Assembly (NCBI RefSeq): GCF_008801935.1
Contig: NZ_VZOT01000019.1
Span: forward strand, 1-32,490
Direction: 5' to 3'
Length of the DNA: 32,490 nucleotides
Origin: Comamonas kerstersii
GTDB taxonomy: Bacteria > Pseudomonadota > Gammaproteobacteria > Burkholderiales > Burkholderiaceae_C
Position 1 is the first letter of the stretch, and each line of letters starts with the position of its first letter. Shown piece by piece: positions 1 through 8,947 of the stretch. The notes under the pieces were generated by a model that worked only from the letters and a program-made list of their open reading frames with translations, was not told where the DNA came from and searched no databases. The translations under genes and the position numbers were made by a program.

Positions 1-136
1 CCTTAGCTTCGCCGCCGAAGTGCTTGGACAGCACAGTAGCGATAGCAGCTGTCAGAGTGGTCTTACCGTGGTCAACGTGGCCAATAGTACCCACGTTCAC
101 GTGGGGCTTGGTACGCTCGAATTTTTCCTTTGCCAT
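1..136 (-). CDS. tuf: Elongation factor Tu, N-terminal 45 codons (partial)
   Basis: Translation elongation factor EF-Tu delivers aminoacyl-tRNA to the ribosome as a GTP complex. Only the start of the gene is inside the window. Reading from the ATG at 136 the protein begins [20 protein letters not shown] and continues into the P-loop GHVDHGKT, which is diagnostic of EF-Tu. A GGAGA ribosome binding site precedes the ATG. The gene is last in the order rpsL-rpsG-fusA-tuf on the minus strand, the classic str operon arrangement. Burkholderiales usually carry two tuf copies, so this is likely one of two; that cannot be checked here. The gene is truncated by the window edge, not biologically broken. 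Confidence 0.97.
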   Translation of the reverse strand, partial: MAKEKFERTKPHVNVGTIGHVDHGKTTLTAAIATVLSKHFGGEAK

Positions 137-254
137 TGCAAATTCTCCAACTAAAAGAGCAAGCCTGTGTATCGTTTTTAAGGTCTGCACCGCATTGCTT
201 GTTCACTTCGCACAGGCAACAAAGTGGCATGCAGTCGCAGACCGGCAATCCAAC

Positions 255-284
255 TGCAGCAGCCGCCTTGCGACAGCTGCTGCA
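255..284 (-). other. Inverted repeat in the fusA-tuf spacer
   Basis: Arms TGCAGCAGC (255-263) and GCTGCTGCA (276-284) form a perfect 9-bp stem with a 12-nt loop in the 179-nt spacer between fusA and tuf. No T-run follows in either direction, so it is not a canonical terminator. It may be an RNA processing or stabilising structure between the two cistrons; its role is inference. Confidence 0.45.
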
Positions 285-315
285 ACCAAACGGTCAATTA
301 TGACCGATCTGGCAA

Positions 316-2424
316 TTACTTGGCGCGAGCAGCAACGATGGCTTCAGCCACGTTACGAGGCGCTTCAGAGTAGTGCTTGAATTCCATGGTGTAGGTCGCA
401 CGACCCTGTGTCATGGAACGCAGCTGAGTGGCGTAGCCGAACATTTCGGACAGAGGCACTTCAGCCTTGATGGTCTTGCCACCACCAACCATGTCGTCCA
501 TGCCCTGCACCATACCGCGACGGGAAGACAGGTCACCCATCACAGTACCAGCGTAGTCTTCAGGTGTTTCCACTTCCACGGCCATCATGGGTTCCAGGAT
601 GACGGGGTTGGCCTTCTTAGCGGCTTCCTTGAAACCGAAGATAGCAGCCATCTTGAACGCCTGTTCGGACGAGTCCACGTCGTGGTACGAACCGAAAGTC
701 AGACGCACGCGAACGTCCACCACAGGGTAGCCAGCCAGCACGCCGGAGGTCAGCGCTTCTTCCACACCCTTCTGCACTGCAGGGATGTATTCGCGAGGCA
801 CCACTCCGCCCTTGATTTCGTCCAGGAACTCGAAGCCCTTACCTGCTTCCAGGGGCTCCAGTGTGAACACCACGTGACCGTACTGACCCTTACCACCAGA
901 CTGACGAACGAACTTGCCATCCACGTCCTTGACGGTGTTGCGCACGGTTTCGCGGTATGCAACCTGGGGCTTGCCCACGTTGGCTTCCACGTTGAACTCG
1001 CGCTTCATACGGTCAACGATAATTTCCAGGTGCAGCTCGCCCATACCGGCGATGATGGTCTGACCCGATTCTTCGTCGGTACGCACGCGGAAGGATGGGT
1101 CTTCAGCAGCCAGACGCGACAGGGCAATACCCATCTTTTCCTGGTCAGCCTTGGACTTGGGTTCCACAGCCTGTGCAATCACAGGCTCGGGGAACACCAT
1201 GCGCTCCAGCACGATAGGTGCAGAGATGTCGCACAGTGTTTCACCGGTGGTCACGTCCTTCAAGCCCACGCAGGCAGCGATGTCACCAGCGCGAATTTCT
1301 TCCACTTCCTGGCGCTCATTGGCGTGCATCTGAACGATACGGCCGATACGTTCCTTCTTGCCCTTGGTGGCATTCAGAACGGTTTCGCCCTTGGTCAGCA
1401 CGCCGGAGTACACGCGCACGAAAGTCAGCTGACCAACGAATGGGTCGGTCATCAGCTTGAATGCCAGCGCAGAGAACTTCTCTGCGTCGTCAGCCTTACG
1501 TGTCAGCTTCTTCTCTTCGTCGTCGGGATCGGTACCGGCAACGTCAGGAATGTCCACAGGCGAAGGCAGCAGGTCCAGCACGGCGTCCAGCATGCGCTGT
1601 ACACCCTTGTTCTTGAACGCGGTACCGCACAGCATAGGCTGGATTTCGGTAGCGATAGTGCGCTGACGCAGACCGGCGATGATGTCTTCTTCAGACAGGT
1701 CACCTTCTTCCAGGTACTTGTTCATCAGCTCTTCGCTGGCTTCAGCAGCAGCTTCCACCATGTTTTCGCGCCACTTGTTGGCAACGTCAACCAGCTCGGC
1801 AGGGATGTCCTTGTATTCGAACTTCATGCCCTGAGAAGCTTCGTCCCAGATGATGGACTTCATCTTCAGCAGGTCAACCACGCCCTGGAAGTTGTCTTCA
1901 GCACCGATTGGCACCACGATTGGCACGGGGTTGCCGCCTAGGCGTGTCTTGATCTGGTCCACGACCTTGAAGAAGTTGGCACCGGTACGGTCCATCTTGT
2001 TCACGAAGGCCAGACGAGGCACCTTGTGCTTGTTAGCCTGACGCCACACGGTTTCAGACTGAGGCTGCACGCCACCCACAGCGCAGTAAACCATCACGGC
2101 GCCGTCCAGCACGCGCATGGAACGCTCCACTTCAATGGTGAAGTCCACGTGGCCGGGGGTGTCGATGATGTTGATGCGGTGCTCGGGGCGGGACATGTCC
2201 ATGCCCTTCCAGAAGCAGGTCACAGCAGAGGAAGTGATGGTAATACCACGCTCTTGCTCTTGCTCCATCCAGTCAGTGGTTGCAGCGCCATCGTGCACTT
2301 CACCCAGCTTGTGGGTCACGCCTGTATAGAACAGGATACGTTCGGAAGTAGTGGTCTTACCTGCGTCGATGTGGGCCGAGATACCGATGTTGCGGTAGCG
2401 GCTGATGGGGGTCTTGCGAGCCAT
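316..2424 (-). CDS. fusA: Elongation factor G
   Basis: EF-G is the GTPase that drives ribosomal translocation and, with RRF, ribosome recycling in the cytoplasm. The 702-residue product has the usual family length. The GTP-binding motifs are in order: P-loop AHIDAGKT at residues 17-24, DTPGH at 88-92 (His92 is the catalytic histidine) and NKMD at 142-145. The remaining EF-G domains follow without interruption. The ATG at 2424 is preceded by AAGGA six bases upstream, which fixes the start. It lies between rpsG (151-nt spacer) and tuf (179-nt spacer) in the str operon. Fusidic acid resistance changes were not examined in detail. Confidence 0.99.
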   Translation of the reverse strand: MARKTPISRYRNIGISAHIDAGKTTTSERILFYTGVTHKLGEVHDGAATTDWMEQEQERGITITSSAVTCFWKGMDMSRPEHRINIIDTPGHVDFTIEVERSMRVLDGAVMVYCAVGGVQPQSETVWRQANKHKVPRLAFVNKMDRTGANFFKVVDQIKTRLGGNPVPIVVPIGAEDNFQGVVDLLKMKSIIWDEASQGMKFEYKDIPAELVDVANKWRENMVEAAAEASEELMNKYLEEGDLSEEDIIAGLRQRTIATEIQPMLCGTAFKNKGVQRMLDAVLDLLPSPVDIPDVAGTDPDDEEKKLTRKADDAEKFSALAFKLMTDPFVGQLTFVRVYSGVLTKGETVLNATKGKKERIGRIVQMHANERQEVEEIRAGDIAACVGLKDVTTGETLCDISAPIVLERMVFPEPVIAQAVEPKSKADQEKMGIALSRLAAEDPSFRVRTDEESGQTIIAGMGELHLEIIVDRMKREFNVEANVGKPQVAYRETVRNTVKDVDGKFVRQSGGKGQYGHVVFTLEPLEAGKGFEFLDEIKGGVVPREYIPAVQKGVEEALTSGVLAGYPVVDVRVRLTFGSYHDVDSSEQAFKMAAIFGFKEAAKKANPVILEPMMAVEVETPEDYAGTVMGDLSSRRGMVQGMDDMVGGGKTIKAEVPLSEMFGYATQLRSMTQGRATYTMEFKHYSEAPRNVAEAIVAARAK

Positions 2425-2575
2425 GATTGATCCTTGATTGATCGGGGAGAGAGTCTGCGAGCACCCTGCCTTGTGCGCTGGGGCCAGCAGTTCTATATGA
2501 GGACGCCTTGAATCAAGACAAGGCCGCGAGCAAGATTTGCGAGCGGCCTGTCTGTTTCAATCCGCTAAAAGCAGA
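2425..2575 (-). other. rpsG-fusA spacer with GC-rich hairpin
   Basis: This 151-nt spacer holds a stem of GGCCGC against GCGGCC at about 2522-2549, extended by GACA/TGTC flanks in transcript orientation. No U-run follows it. It could act as a processing site or a mild attenuator that adjusts fusA relative to rpsG. The structure is visible; the function is inference. Confidence 0.4.
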
Positions 2576-3049
2576 TTAGAAGCGGAAGTGGCTGAATGCC
2601 TTGTTGGCTTCTGCCATACGGTGCACTTCGTCACGCTTCTTCATGGCGCCGCCACGGCCTTCGGTAGCTTCCATCAGTTCGTTGGCCAGACGTTGTGCCA
2701 TCGACTTTTCGCTACGCTTACGCGCAGCTTCCTTGATCCAGCGCATGGACAGAGCCAGACGACGGACAGGACGCACTTCCACAGGCACTTGGTAGTTAGC
2801 ACCGCCAACACGACGGGACTTCACTTCCACCATAGGCTTCACATTGTTGATAGCCGTGGTGAACACTTCCAGAGCATCCTTCTCAGGCTGCTTCTTGGCG
2901 ATCAGCTCCAGGGCACCGTAGATGATGCGCTCTGCAACTGCCTTCTTGCCGCCTTCCATGATCACGTTCATGAATTTGGACAGCTCAACATTGCCGAACT
3001 TAGGATCCGGCAGGATTTCACGTTTGGGGACTTCGCGACGACGTGGCAT
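2576..3049 (-). CDS. rpsG: 30S ribosomal protein S7
   Basis: S7 binds the 3' major domain of 16S rRNA, nucleates assembly of the 30S head and contacts E-site tRNA. The 157-residue protein begins [20 protein letters not shown] and ends in [11 protein letters not shown], both typical of proteobacterial S7. The ATG at 3049 has a GAGGT ribosome binding site just upstream. In E. coli S7 also represses translation of the str operon by binding the rpsL-rpsG spacer; the 168-nt spacer here (3050-3217) could serve the same role, but I did not identify a conserved target structure. It is second in the str operon, after rpsL and before fusA. Confidence 0.99.
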   Translation of the reverse strand: MPRRREVPKREILPDPKFGNVELSKFMNVIMEGGKKAVAERIIYGALELIAKKQPEKDALEVFTTAINNVKPMVEVKSRRVGGANYQVPVEVRPVRRLALSMRWIKEAARKRSEKSMAQRLANELMEATEGRGGAMKKRDEVHRMAEANKAFSHFRF

Positions 3050-3217
3050 TTTTTACCTCTATCTTTGCTTCAGTTGGTGACTTTTCAGACACCGCGAGAG
3101 TCAATCTCTGGACTCCCACTTACTCGACCCGCGCAAAACACTTGCGTTTGGGGCCACTACGTTTGACCGCGCCAGTCAGGCGAATCAAACACCGTTGTGT
3201 TTCAGAACCAGGGCTGA

Positions 3218-3595
3218 TTACTTAGCCTTAGGCTTCTTAGCACCGTACTTGGAACGGGCTTGCTTACGGTCCTTCACACCTTGCAGGTCCAGAGAACCGC
3301 GAACGATGTGGTAACGCACACCTGGCAAGTCCTTTACACGGCCGCCGCGCACCAGCACAACGCTGTGCTCTTGCAGGTTGTGGCCTTCACCGCCGATGTA
3401 CGAAATCACTTCGAAACCGTTGGTCAGACGCACCTTAGCCACCTTACGCAAAGCCGAGTTAGGCTTCTTAGGTGTTGTGGTGTACACGCGAGTGCAAACG
3501 CCACGACGCTGAGGGCAGTTTTCCATAGCAGGGCTCTTGGATTTAACAACTTCTACCGTGCGGCCCTGGCGCACGAGTTGGTTAATGGTTGGCAT
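3218..3595 (-). CDS. rpsL: 30S ribosomal protein S12
   Basis: S12 sits at the 30S decoding centre and governs translational fidelity; it is the streptomycin resistance protein. I chose the ATG at 3595 because it gives the canonical start [10 protein letters not shown] and 125 residues, the usual length; AGGGA lies six bases upstream. A longer in-frame extension to 3688 has no homology-like character. The drug-determining residues look wild type: Lys43 in TTTPKKPNS and Lys88 in [11 protein letters not shown], next to Asp89, which is methylthiolated in E. coli. The sequence therefore predicts streptomycin sensitivity at this locus. It is the first gene of the str operon. Confidence 0.98.
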   Translation of the reverse strand: MPTINQLVRQGRTVEVVKSKSPAMENCPQRRGVCTRVYTTTPKKPNSALRKVAKVRLTNGFEVISYIGGEGHNLQEHSVVLVRGGRVKDLPGVRYHIVRGSLDLQGVKDRKQARSKYGAKKPKAK

Positions 3596-3659
3596 ATATA
3601 CGTCCCTAAACGTAAAAAACGAAAACGTGAAACCCTTCGGAAATACCGAAAAGCCCTCC

Positions 3660-3688
3660 AATGTACCAGTTTGGGAAACCCGGGGCAA
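3660..3688 (-). promoter_or_regulatory. Candidate str operon promoter
   Basis: Read on the minus strand, TTGCCC (3688-3683) and TACATT (3665-3660) are separated by 17 nt, and a TG one base before the -10 makes it an extended -10. The start would fall near 3653, giving a leader of about 57 nt to rpsL that contains a short TTCGG/CCGAA hairpin. It matches sigma-70 spacing but not full consensus. Confidence 0.55.
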
Positions 3689-3706
3689 GTCACATGTGAT
3701 TAAACA

Positions 3707-3733
3707 GCAGGCACTTTGAAGGCCTTAGCCTGC
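3707..3733 (-). terminator. Weak terminator-like hairpin downstream of the DD-carboxypeptidase
   Basis: GCAGGC (3707-3712) pairs with GCCTGC (3728-3733). In minus orientation the stem is followed by TGTTT. The stem is only six base pairs with a 15-nt loop, so it may only partly separate the upstream gene from the str promoter. Confidence 0.4.
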
Positions 3734-3754
3734 CCGCTGCTCTCACCGGACTGC

Positions 3755-4924
3755 TTAGCGAATCCACAGGCGGATCGCATCCCAGGTACGCCCGAAGAAG
3801 CCACCCTCTGTCACGCTTTCCTGCGCGAAGATGGGCAGCTCTGCAGCCACCTGATCTGCCACCAGCACCTTCAGTACACCTACCTGCTGGCCCTTACTGA
3901 TCGGGGCCATCAAAGGATCTGTGCGCACAATCTGGGTCGTCACCTTACCGGAGCTGCCGGAAGGCACCGTCACCACGGTAGGCGTTTCACGGCCAATCTT
4001 GATGGTGCTCTGAGAACCCTTCCAGATGGGCGCTTCTTCCATGGTCTGACCTGCGTCGAACAGCTTGACTGCGTCATAGGCGGTATAGCCCCAGTTCAGC
4101 AGCTTCTGGCTTTCGTTGGCGCGTGCATTGTCGCTGGCCGCACCCAGCAGGATGGAGACCAGACGGCGTCCACCCACATTGGGAATATCGCGATTGGCCG
4201 TAGCAATCAGGCAGTAACCCGCAGCATTGGTGTGCCCTGTCTTCAGACCATCCACGGTCGGGTCACGGAACAGCAGTGCATTGCGGTTGCGACTGTTCGC
4301 CGCAGGTGTGCCCTCGTAGCGATAGTCCTTGATGGCGTAGTAATGCATGTACTCGGGGAAGTCACGCATCAGACGCATGGACAAGGTCGCCAAATCGCGG
4401 GCCGTGGTGTAGTGGCCGGGCTCGGTCAGTCCTTCAGGGTTCTTGTACGAAGTCCCATTCATGCCCAGCGCCTTAGCCTGTTCATTCATCAGGCGCACAA
4501 AGTTTTCCTTGGTACCGCCCACACCTTCAGCCAGCGCCATGGTGGCGTCATTGCCAGACTGCACGATCATGCCCTTGAGCAGGTCTTCCACAGGCACCTG
4601 CATCTTGGGGTCGATGAACATGCGCGAGCCGGGCATCTTCCAGGCCTGCTCGCTCACAGGCAGACGCTGCTCCAGCGTGACCTTCTTGGCGCGCAGCGCA
4701 TCAAACACCAGGTAGGCCGTCATCAGCTTGGTCAGCGATGCGGGCTCGATCGCCACGTCCACATCCTTGGCCGCCAGAATCTGATTGGCCGTCACATCCA
4801 CCAGCAAATAGTTGTTGGCAGCGATTTCTGGTGGCTGCAACTGTGCAATCTGGGCATTGGCCCACAGCGGTGCCAGAGCAGCCGTCAGCGCCAGTGTGCG
4901 CAGGGTCGAAAAAATAGGTTTCAT
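3755..4924 (-). CDS. dacC: D-alanyl-D-alanine carboxypeptidase (PBP5/6 family)
   Basis: Low-molecular-mass penicillin-binding protein that removes the terminal D-Ala from peptidoglycan pentapeptides in the periplasm. All three active-site motifs of the S11 family are present: SLTK (Ser63 nucleophile, Lys66), SGN at 123-125 and KTG at 228-230, numbering from the ATG at 4924. An N-terminal signal peptide ends near ALAPLWANA. The final residues (GRTWDAIRLWIR) look like the C-terminal amphipathic helix that anchors PBP5/6 to the inner membrane. I chose ATG 4924 over a TTG six bases upstream because it starts MKPIFSTL with a weak GAG six bases before it. The dacA versus dacC naming is uncertain. 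The alpha/beta hydrolase gene ends 38 nt upstream, so the two may be cotranscribed. Confidence 0.93.
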   Translation of the reverse strand: MKPIFSTLRTLALTAALAPLWANAQIAQLQPPEIAANNYLLVDVTANQILAAKDVDVAIEPASLTKLMTAYLVFDALRAKKVTLEQRLPVSEQAWKMPGSRMFIDPKMQVPVEDLLKGMIVQSGNDATMALAEGVGGTKENFVRLMNEQAKALGMNGTSYKNPEGLTEPGHYTTARDLATLSMRLMRDFPEYMHYYAIKDYRYEGTPAANSRNRNALLFRDPTVDGLKTGHTNAAGYCLIATANRDIPNVGGRRLVSILLGAASDNARANESQKLLNWGYTAYDAVKLFDAGQTMEEAPIWKGSQSTIKIGRETPTVVTVPSGSSGKVTTQIVRTDPLMAPISKGQQVGVLKVLVADQVAAELPIFAQESVTEGGFFGRTWDAIRLWIR

Positions 4925-4962
4925 GAACAACTCGGTTTCTTCAGAATCAAAGAAGGCACGCT

Positions 4963-5595
4963 TCAGCCGTGCGAAGCGCTCAGGTGGCGAGCCACCAACC
5001 CCTTGAGCAAGGGCAATTGCCCGTGGAAGAAATGTCCTCCATCGGGGATGACGGTCACCGGCAGAATCTGGGGGCGCGCCCAGTCCATCACGGACTGCAG
5101 TGGCACGGTGTCATCCTTTTCACCATGCAGCACCAGCGTGCGTGCATGCGCCTCGGGCGGCAAAGTCGCTGGCTCAAAGCGGCTGGCAGCGGTGCCCACC
5201 AGCACCACCTTTTCCACACGGCCAGTTTCCCACAGCGCGGCCACGGCATGGGTGGTCACAAAAGCGCCAAAAGAAAAGCCCGCCAGCGCCAGCGGCCCCT
5301 GAGGAGCCACCTGGCGCACGACTTCCAGCAGATCCTGGGCCTCACCCTTGCCTGCATCGTGCACGCCTTCGCTGGCACCCACACCACGGAAATTGAAACG
5401 AATGGCTTCCCAGCCGGTCTGCACGAAGGCACGCGCCAGGGTCTGCACCACCTTGTTGTCCATCGTGCCCCCGAACAGCGGATGCGGATGTGCAATCACC
5501 GCCACCCCCTTGGGCGTACCTGCAGGACGGTCACGCAGCGCCTCAATCTGGCCTGCCATGCCGGTCAACATGAATCGTTCGGTCTGTGCGTTCAA
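4963..5595 (-). CDS. Alpha/beta hydrolase of the COG2945 type
   Basis: Small single-domain serine hydrolase, 210 residues, probably cytoplasmic, with unknown natural substrate. The early motif HPHPLFGGTMDNKVV (residues 36-50) is characteristic of this subfamily. The nucleophile elbow is GFSFGA (Ser108); the acid is probably Asp161 in GEKDDTVP, and the base His188 in DGGHFFHG. There is no signal peptide. The start is a TTG at 5595 backed by an AGGGGGG purine run just upstream; the next in-frame ATG (residue 9) has no comparable site. It follows the ferredoxin gene after a 97-nt gap holding a palindromic repeat and precedes the carboxypeptidase gene. Confidence 0.85.
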   Translation of the reverse strand: MNAQTERFMLTGMAGQIEALRDRPAGTPKGVAVIAHPHPLFGGTMDNKVVQTLARAFVQTGWEAIRFNFRGVGASEGVHDAGKGEAQDLLEVVRQVAPQGPLALAGFSFGAFVTTHAVAALWETGRVEKVVLVGTAASRFEPATLPPEAHARTLVLHGEKDDTVPLQSVMDWARPQILPVTVIPDGGHFFHGQLPLLKGLVARHLSASHG

Positions 5596-5624
5596 GTGCC
5601 CCCCTGTGACAACTCTCTCATTGA

Positions 5625-5665
5625 TAGCTAGCAGCGCTTGACTGGCAAGCGCTGAGCGGCAAAAA
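5625..5665. repeat. Palindromic intergenic repeat, short copy (copy E)
   Basis: CAGCGCTTG (5632-5640) and CAAGCGCTG (5646-5654) form a perfect 9-bp inverted repeat with a 5-nt loop, flanked by GATAGCTAG on the left and an A-run at 5661-5665. The core matches the larger repeats at 10070, 23476 and 31632 but lacks their inner arms. On the minus strand the A-run lies before the hairpin rather than after it, so minus-strand termination is not supported. Confidence 0.7.
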
Positions 5666-5692
5666 GTCTCTTAATCGGCGTAGGAGTCTGAT

Positions 5693-6037
5693 TTAACGGC
5701 CAAGTTCCGGAGGCACCAGCAGACGCTCCACGACCTGACCATTTTTGAGGTGAGACTCCACGATTTCGTCGATATCTGCCTCATCGACAAAGGTGTACCA
5801 GGTGCCTTCGGGATAGACCACGGCCACGGGGCCCGCCGCACAGCGGTCCAGGCAGCCGGCCTTGTTCACGCGCACCTGTCCCTTACCTGCCAGGCCTGCT
5901 TCCTTGATGGCCTTTTTGCAACGGTCAAAACCTGCCTTGGCACCGTGCAGATGGCAGCAGTCTTCACCATTGGGGCGCTCATTCAAGCAAAAGAAAATAT
6001 GGCGGCTGTAGTAGCCGCTGGGTGTGTTCTCGCTCAT
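5693..6037 (-). CDS. Thioredoxin-like [2Fe-2S] ferredoxin
   Basis: A 114-residue electron carrier of the thioredoxin-fold 2Fe-2S family (Aquifex Fd4 or Shethna protein type). Cysteines are at 17, 27, 28, 40, 62 and 66. The pattern C17, C28, C62 and C66 (C-x3-C at the end) matches the four cluster ligands of the family. The sequence begins GYYSRHIFFCLNERPNGEDCC, typical of the group. There is no signal peptide, so it is cytoplasmic. Its ATG (6037) overlaps the TGA of the VanZ-like gene by four bases (ATGA), so the two are translationally coupled. Its redox partner cannot be named from this window. Confidence 0.9.
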   Translation of the reverse strand: MSENTPSGYYSRHIFFCLNERPNGEDCCHLHGAKAGFDRCKKAIKEAGLAGKGQVRVNKAGCLDRCAAGPVAVVYPEGTWYTFVDEADIDEIVESHLKNGQVVERLLVPPELGR

Positions 6038-7146
6038 GATGCATTCATTCTAGGAGCCGCCTGACGCCGGGTCAGTTGCAAAGCCACATACGCCAGCACG
6101 GCATAGGGCCAGATCCAGCCCAGCCACTGCCCGACCCCGTAAAAGCGCATGAAGCGCCCCTGCTCCCAGGACTGCAGGTGGTCCGCAAAGTAAGGGTTCA
6201 GCGGTGCCTGATTGAGCCAGTTGAGCTGCCACATCAGCACCAGCATCAACAGCACAGCGCACCAGCGGCGTGGCACCGGCAGCGCGGCAGCGGCCAGCAG
6301 CACGGCAGCTCCCAGCCCCACCTGGGTGGGCAGTGTGAACCATTCCCACGCATGGTTGGGGCCATAGGCCATGGCGGAGGACAGCAGCGTGGCCCCGATG
6401 CCAGCCAGCACGATCAGCACCGCCAGCACGGCACGCCGCGCCACCGAGGGCAGCAGCAGATAGGCCAGCAGGCAGGGCGCCAGCACCCCGAGCATGACGC
6501 ACAGCATTTCCGCACTGGGCGCCAGCGGCACCAGTGGTTCTTCACGCAGCGGCAGCCAGTCCATGAAGGGGGTGCCCTCCAGCCAGCGGTCCAGCGTCTT
6601 GTCCAGACGCTCCAGCACCTGTCCCAGCCCGAATGGCAGGCCAGAAGGAAACAGCAGCGCCACAGGCCACAGCCCCAGCAGCACCATGCCGCCGGGCTCC
6701 TGCTCCCCCACCCAGCGCTGGCGCAAGCTATTCCAGCGCTCGAGTACCCCTATCCACGCCAGCACACCGGCGAGCAAAGCACCCAGCAGCGCACCGCCCG
6801 CATTGAGCACAAAGTCCAGATTGGAAGGCACACGCCGTGGCAGGAAGATCTGCAGAAACTCCATGCTCAGCGACAGCAGCGCGCCCAGCACAAAGGCCAG
6901 CGGCACGGCGACATGGCGCAGCCCGCTGCGCAGGCAGCCCAGGGCCAGCAAAAAGCCCAGGGGAACATAGCCTGCAATATTGATGTTGACGTCAAACCAC
7001 GTCCAGTACGGTGGAGGCAGTGGTGCGGTCACAAACACCCAGGGCGAAATACCCTGGGCACGCCAGCCTTCAAAGGGGAACAGACTGGCAAACACAATCA
7101 GCGCGGTGTAGAGCAGGGCCAGCGGCCATGCCAAAGTTCGGAACAC
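6034..7146 (-). CDS. VanZ-family integral membrane protein
   Basis: A 370-residue polytopic inner-membrane protein with about eight to ten hydrophobic segments. The N-terminal half carries VanZ-family features: an early LFPFEGW loop, the FDVNINIAGYVPLGFLLA segment, and SMEFLQIFLPRRVPSNLDFVLNAGGALLG. VanZ is associated with teicoplanin resistance in enterococci, but most chromosomal homologues have no assigned role. The C-terminal half is a further set of membrane helices without a motif I recognise. The start is a GTG at 7146 supported by AAAGGGG six bases upstream. It is coupled to the ferredoxin gene by a 4-base overlap and follows hemJ by about 30 nt, so hemJ, this gene and the ferredoxin gene may be one operon. 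Confidence 0.82.
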   Translation of the reverse strand: MFRTLAWPLALLYTALIVFASLFPFEGWRAQGISPWVFVTAPLPPPYWTWFDVNINIAGYVPLGFLLALGCLRSGLRHVAVPLAFVLGALLSLSMEFLQIFLPRRVPSNLDFVLNAGGALLGALLAGVLAWIGVLERWNSLRQRWVGEQEPGGMVLLGLWPVALLFPSGLPFGLGQVLERLDKTLDRWLEGTPFMDWLPLREEPLVPLAPSAEMLCVMLGVLAPCLLAYLLLPSVARRAVLAVLIVLAGIGATLLSSAMAYGPNHAWEWFTLPTQVGLGAAVLLAAAALPVPRRWCAVLLMLVLMWQLNWLNQAPLNPYFADHLQSWEQGRFMRFYGVGQWLGWIWPYAVLAYVALQLTRRQAAPRMNAS

Positions 7147-7177
7147 AGACTGCCCCTTTCAGCGCAGCATCACCACA

Positions 7178-7594
7178 TTAAAAAGGCTTGACGACCACCA
7201 GAATCACAATGGCAGTCAGCAGCAGCACGGGCACTTCGTTGTACCAGCGAAACCAGCGATGGCTGCGCTGGCAGGTTTCCGCCGCCAGCTGGCGCAACAG
7301 ACGCGAGCAGCTGTAGTGATAAACCACCACCAGCGCCACCAGCAGCAGCTTGGCATGCAGCCAGCCCCCCGTAAATCCATAGCCCAGCCACAGCCACACA
7401 CCGAGCGCCAGCGCAGGCACGGCCAGCATGGTGGTAAAGCGCAGCAAACGCTGTGCCATGCCAATCAGGCGCTCACGCTCTGACACGGAACCGGGCGTCA
7501 CCATGGCCAGGTTCACAAAAATGCGTGGCAGATAGAACAAACCGGCAAACCAGCTGGCCACAAAAACGATATGAAAAGCTTTAATCCATAGCAT
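7178..7594 (-). CDS. hemJ: Protoporphyrinogen IX oxidase HemJ (formerly CopD-like membrane protein)
   Basis: Predicted inner-membrane enzyme that oxidises protoporphyrinogen IX to protoporphyrin IX, the penultimate step of haem synthesis. The product has 138 residues, near the family's usual length, with four hydrophobic segments. Family features include MLWIKAFHIVFVASWFAGLF (His8), YLPRIFVN, LHAKLLLV (His80, Lys82) and the C-terminal RWYNEVPVLLL motif. I chose the ATG at 7594; the longer open frame to 7663 runs through a terminator hairpin and is not plausible as coding. Its divergent neighbour hemB encodes an early enzyme of the same pathway, which supports the call over a copper-resistance CopD role. 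Confidence 0.85.
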   Translation of the reverse strand: MLWIKAFHIVFVASWFAGLFYLPRIFVNLAMVTPGSVSERERLIGMAQRLLRFTTMLAVPALALGVWLWLGYGFTGGWLHAKLLLVALVVVYHYSCSRLLRQLAAETCQRSHRWFRWYNEVPVLLLTAIVILVVVKPF

Positions 7595-7623
7595 GGGCAC
7601 AGTGTAAGCTGGCCCGATGGCAC

Positions 7624-7649
7624 AAAAAAAAGCCCGGCAGTGCCGGGCT
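7624..7649 (-). terminator. Intrinsic terminator (minus direction) upstream of hemJ
   Basis: AGCCCGGC and GCCGGGCT flank a 3-nt loop, followed on the minus strand by eight T. It is strong in the minus direction only, and lies upstream of the hemJ start, so it ends the small RNA candidate rather than a known gene. Confidence 0.85.
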
Positions 7650-7713
7650 CTGAAATCCTCCAAAAAGAGGCCTGCTCAGGGAGGTGAAGCAGGGAAAGCA
7701 GCCAGCTGCTTTC
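7624..7713 (-). ncRNA. Candidate small RNA between hemJ and hemB
   Basis: The minus strand carries three consecutive hairpins followed by a strong intrinsic terminator, with no upstream minus-strand gene to terminate. Hairpin 1 is a perfect 8-bp stem with a CTGG loop (7713-7694). Hairpin 2 pairs CCTGCT with AGCAGG (7693-7671) around an 11-nt loop containing ACCTCCC, complementary to Shine-Dalgarno sequences. Hairpin 3 is CCTC/GAGG around a U-rich loop (7670-7657). The terminator is an 8-bp stem (7649-7631) followed by eight T. An extended -10 (TGC then TAGATT, 7729-7721) would start transcription near 7713, at the base of hairpin 1. The predicted RNA is about 90 nt. No -35 box is visible. The structure is seen; function and expression are inferred. 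Confidence 0.6.
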
Positions 7714-7757
7714 GGAGCCCAATCTAGCATTCCCCCCCAAGCTGCACACCCGGGTAA

Positions 7758-8834
<1,077 letters not shown>

Positions 8835-8863
8835 GCTAGCCCCATCCAAGGCTGGAAGCACCA

Positions 8864-8887
8864 GGCAGTCTGCGGACTGCCTTTTTT
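8864..8887 (+). terminator. Intrinsic terminator after hemB
   Basis: GGCAGTC (8864-8870), loop TGCG, GACTGCC (8875-8881), then six T. It lies 30 nt after the hemB stop in the plus direction. Confidence 0.9.
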
Positions 8888-8893
8888 ATTTTT

Positions 8894-8911
8894 CATAGCT
8901 GCCAGCGCTTG
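8894..8911. repeat. Palindromic intergenic repeat, half copy (copy D)
   Basis: ATAGCTGCCAGCGCTTG matches the left arm of the repeat at 10070 (AGCTGCCAGCGCTTG). The matching right arm is not present in recognisable form before the downstream start at 8948, so this looks like a decayed or half element. Confidence 0.55.
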
Positions 8912-8947
8912 CTACACCTGCGTTTCCACCCATTTTGAGCTTGAACT

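Noticed and set aside
373..1941. 522-residue plus-strand open frame opposite fusA
   Set aside because: It lies wholly antisense to a fully conserved EF-G gene and its residues (very His, Gln and Val rich) are typical of antisense frames in high-GC DNA.
3596..3688. 31-residue N-terminal extension of S12
   Set aside because: S12 is 125 residues in relatives; the extension overlaps the promoter and leader, and a good ribosome binding site precedes the internal ATG.
6034..7146. Glycopeptide resistance function for the VanZ-like gene
   Set aside because: No other van genes are present, and Gram-negative hosts are intrinsically shielded; the family label does not imply resistance.
7624..7713. The hemJ-hemB spacer RNA as 4.5S or 6S RNA
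   Set aside because: The conserved SRP loop and the 6S open-bubble architecture are not present, and the length is too short for 6S.
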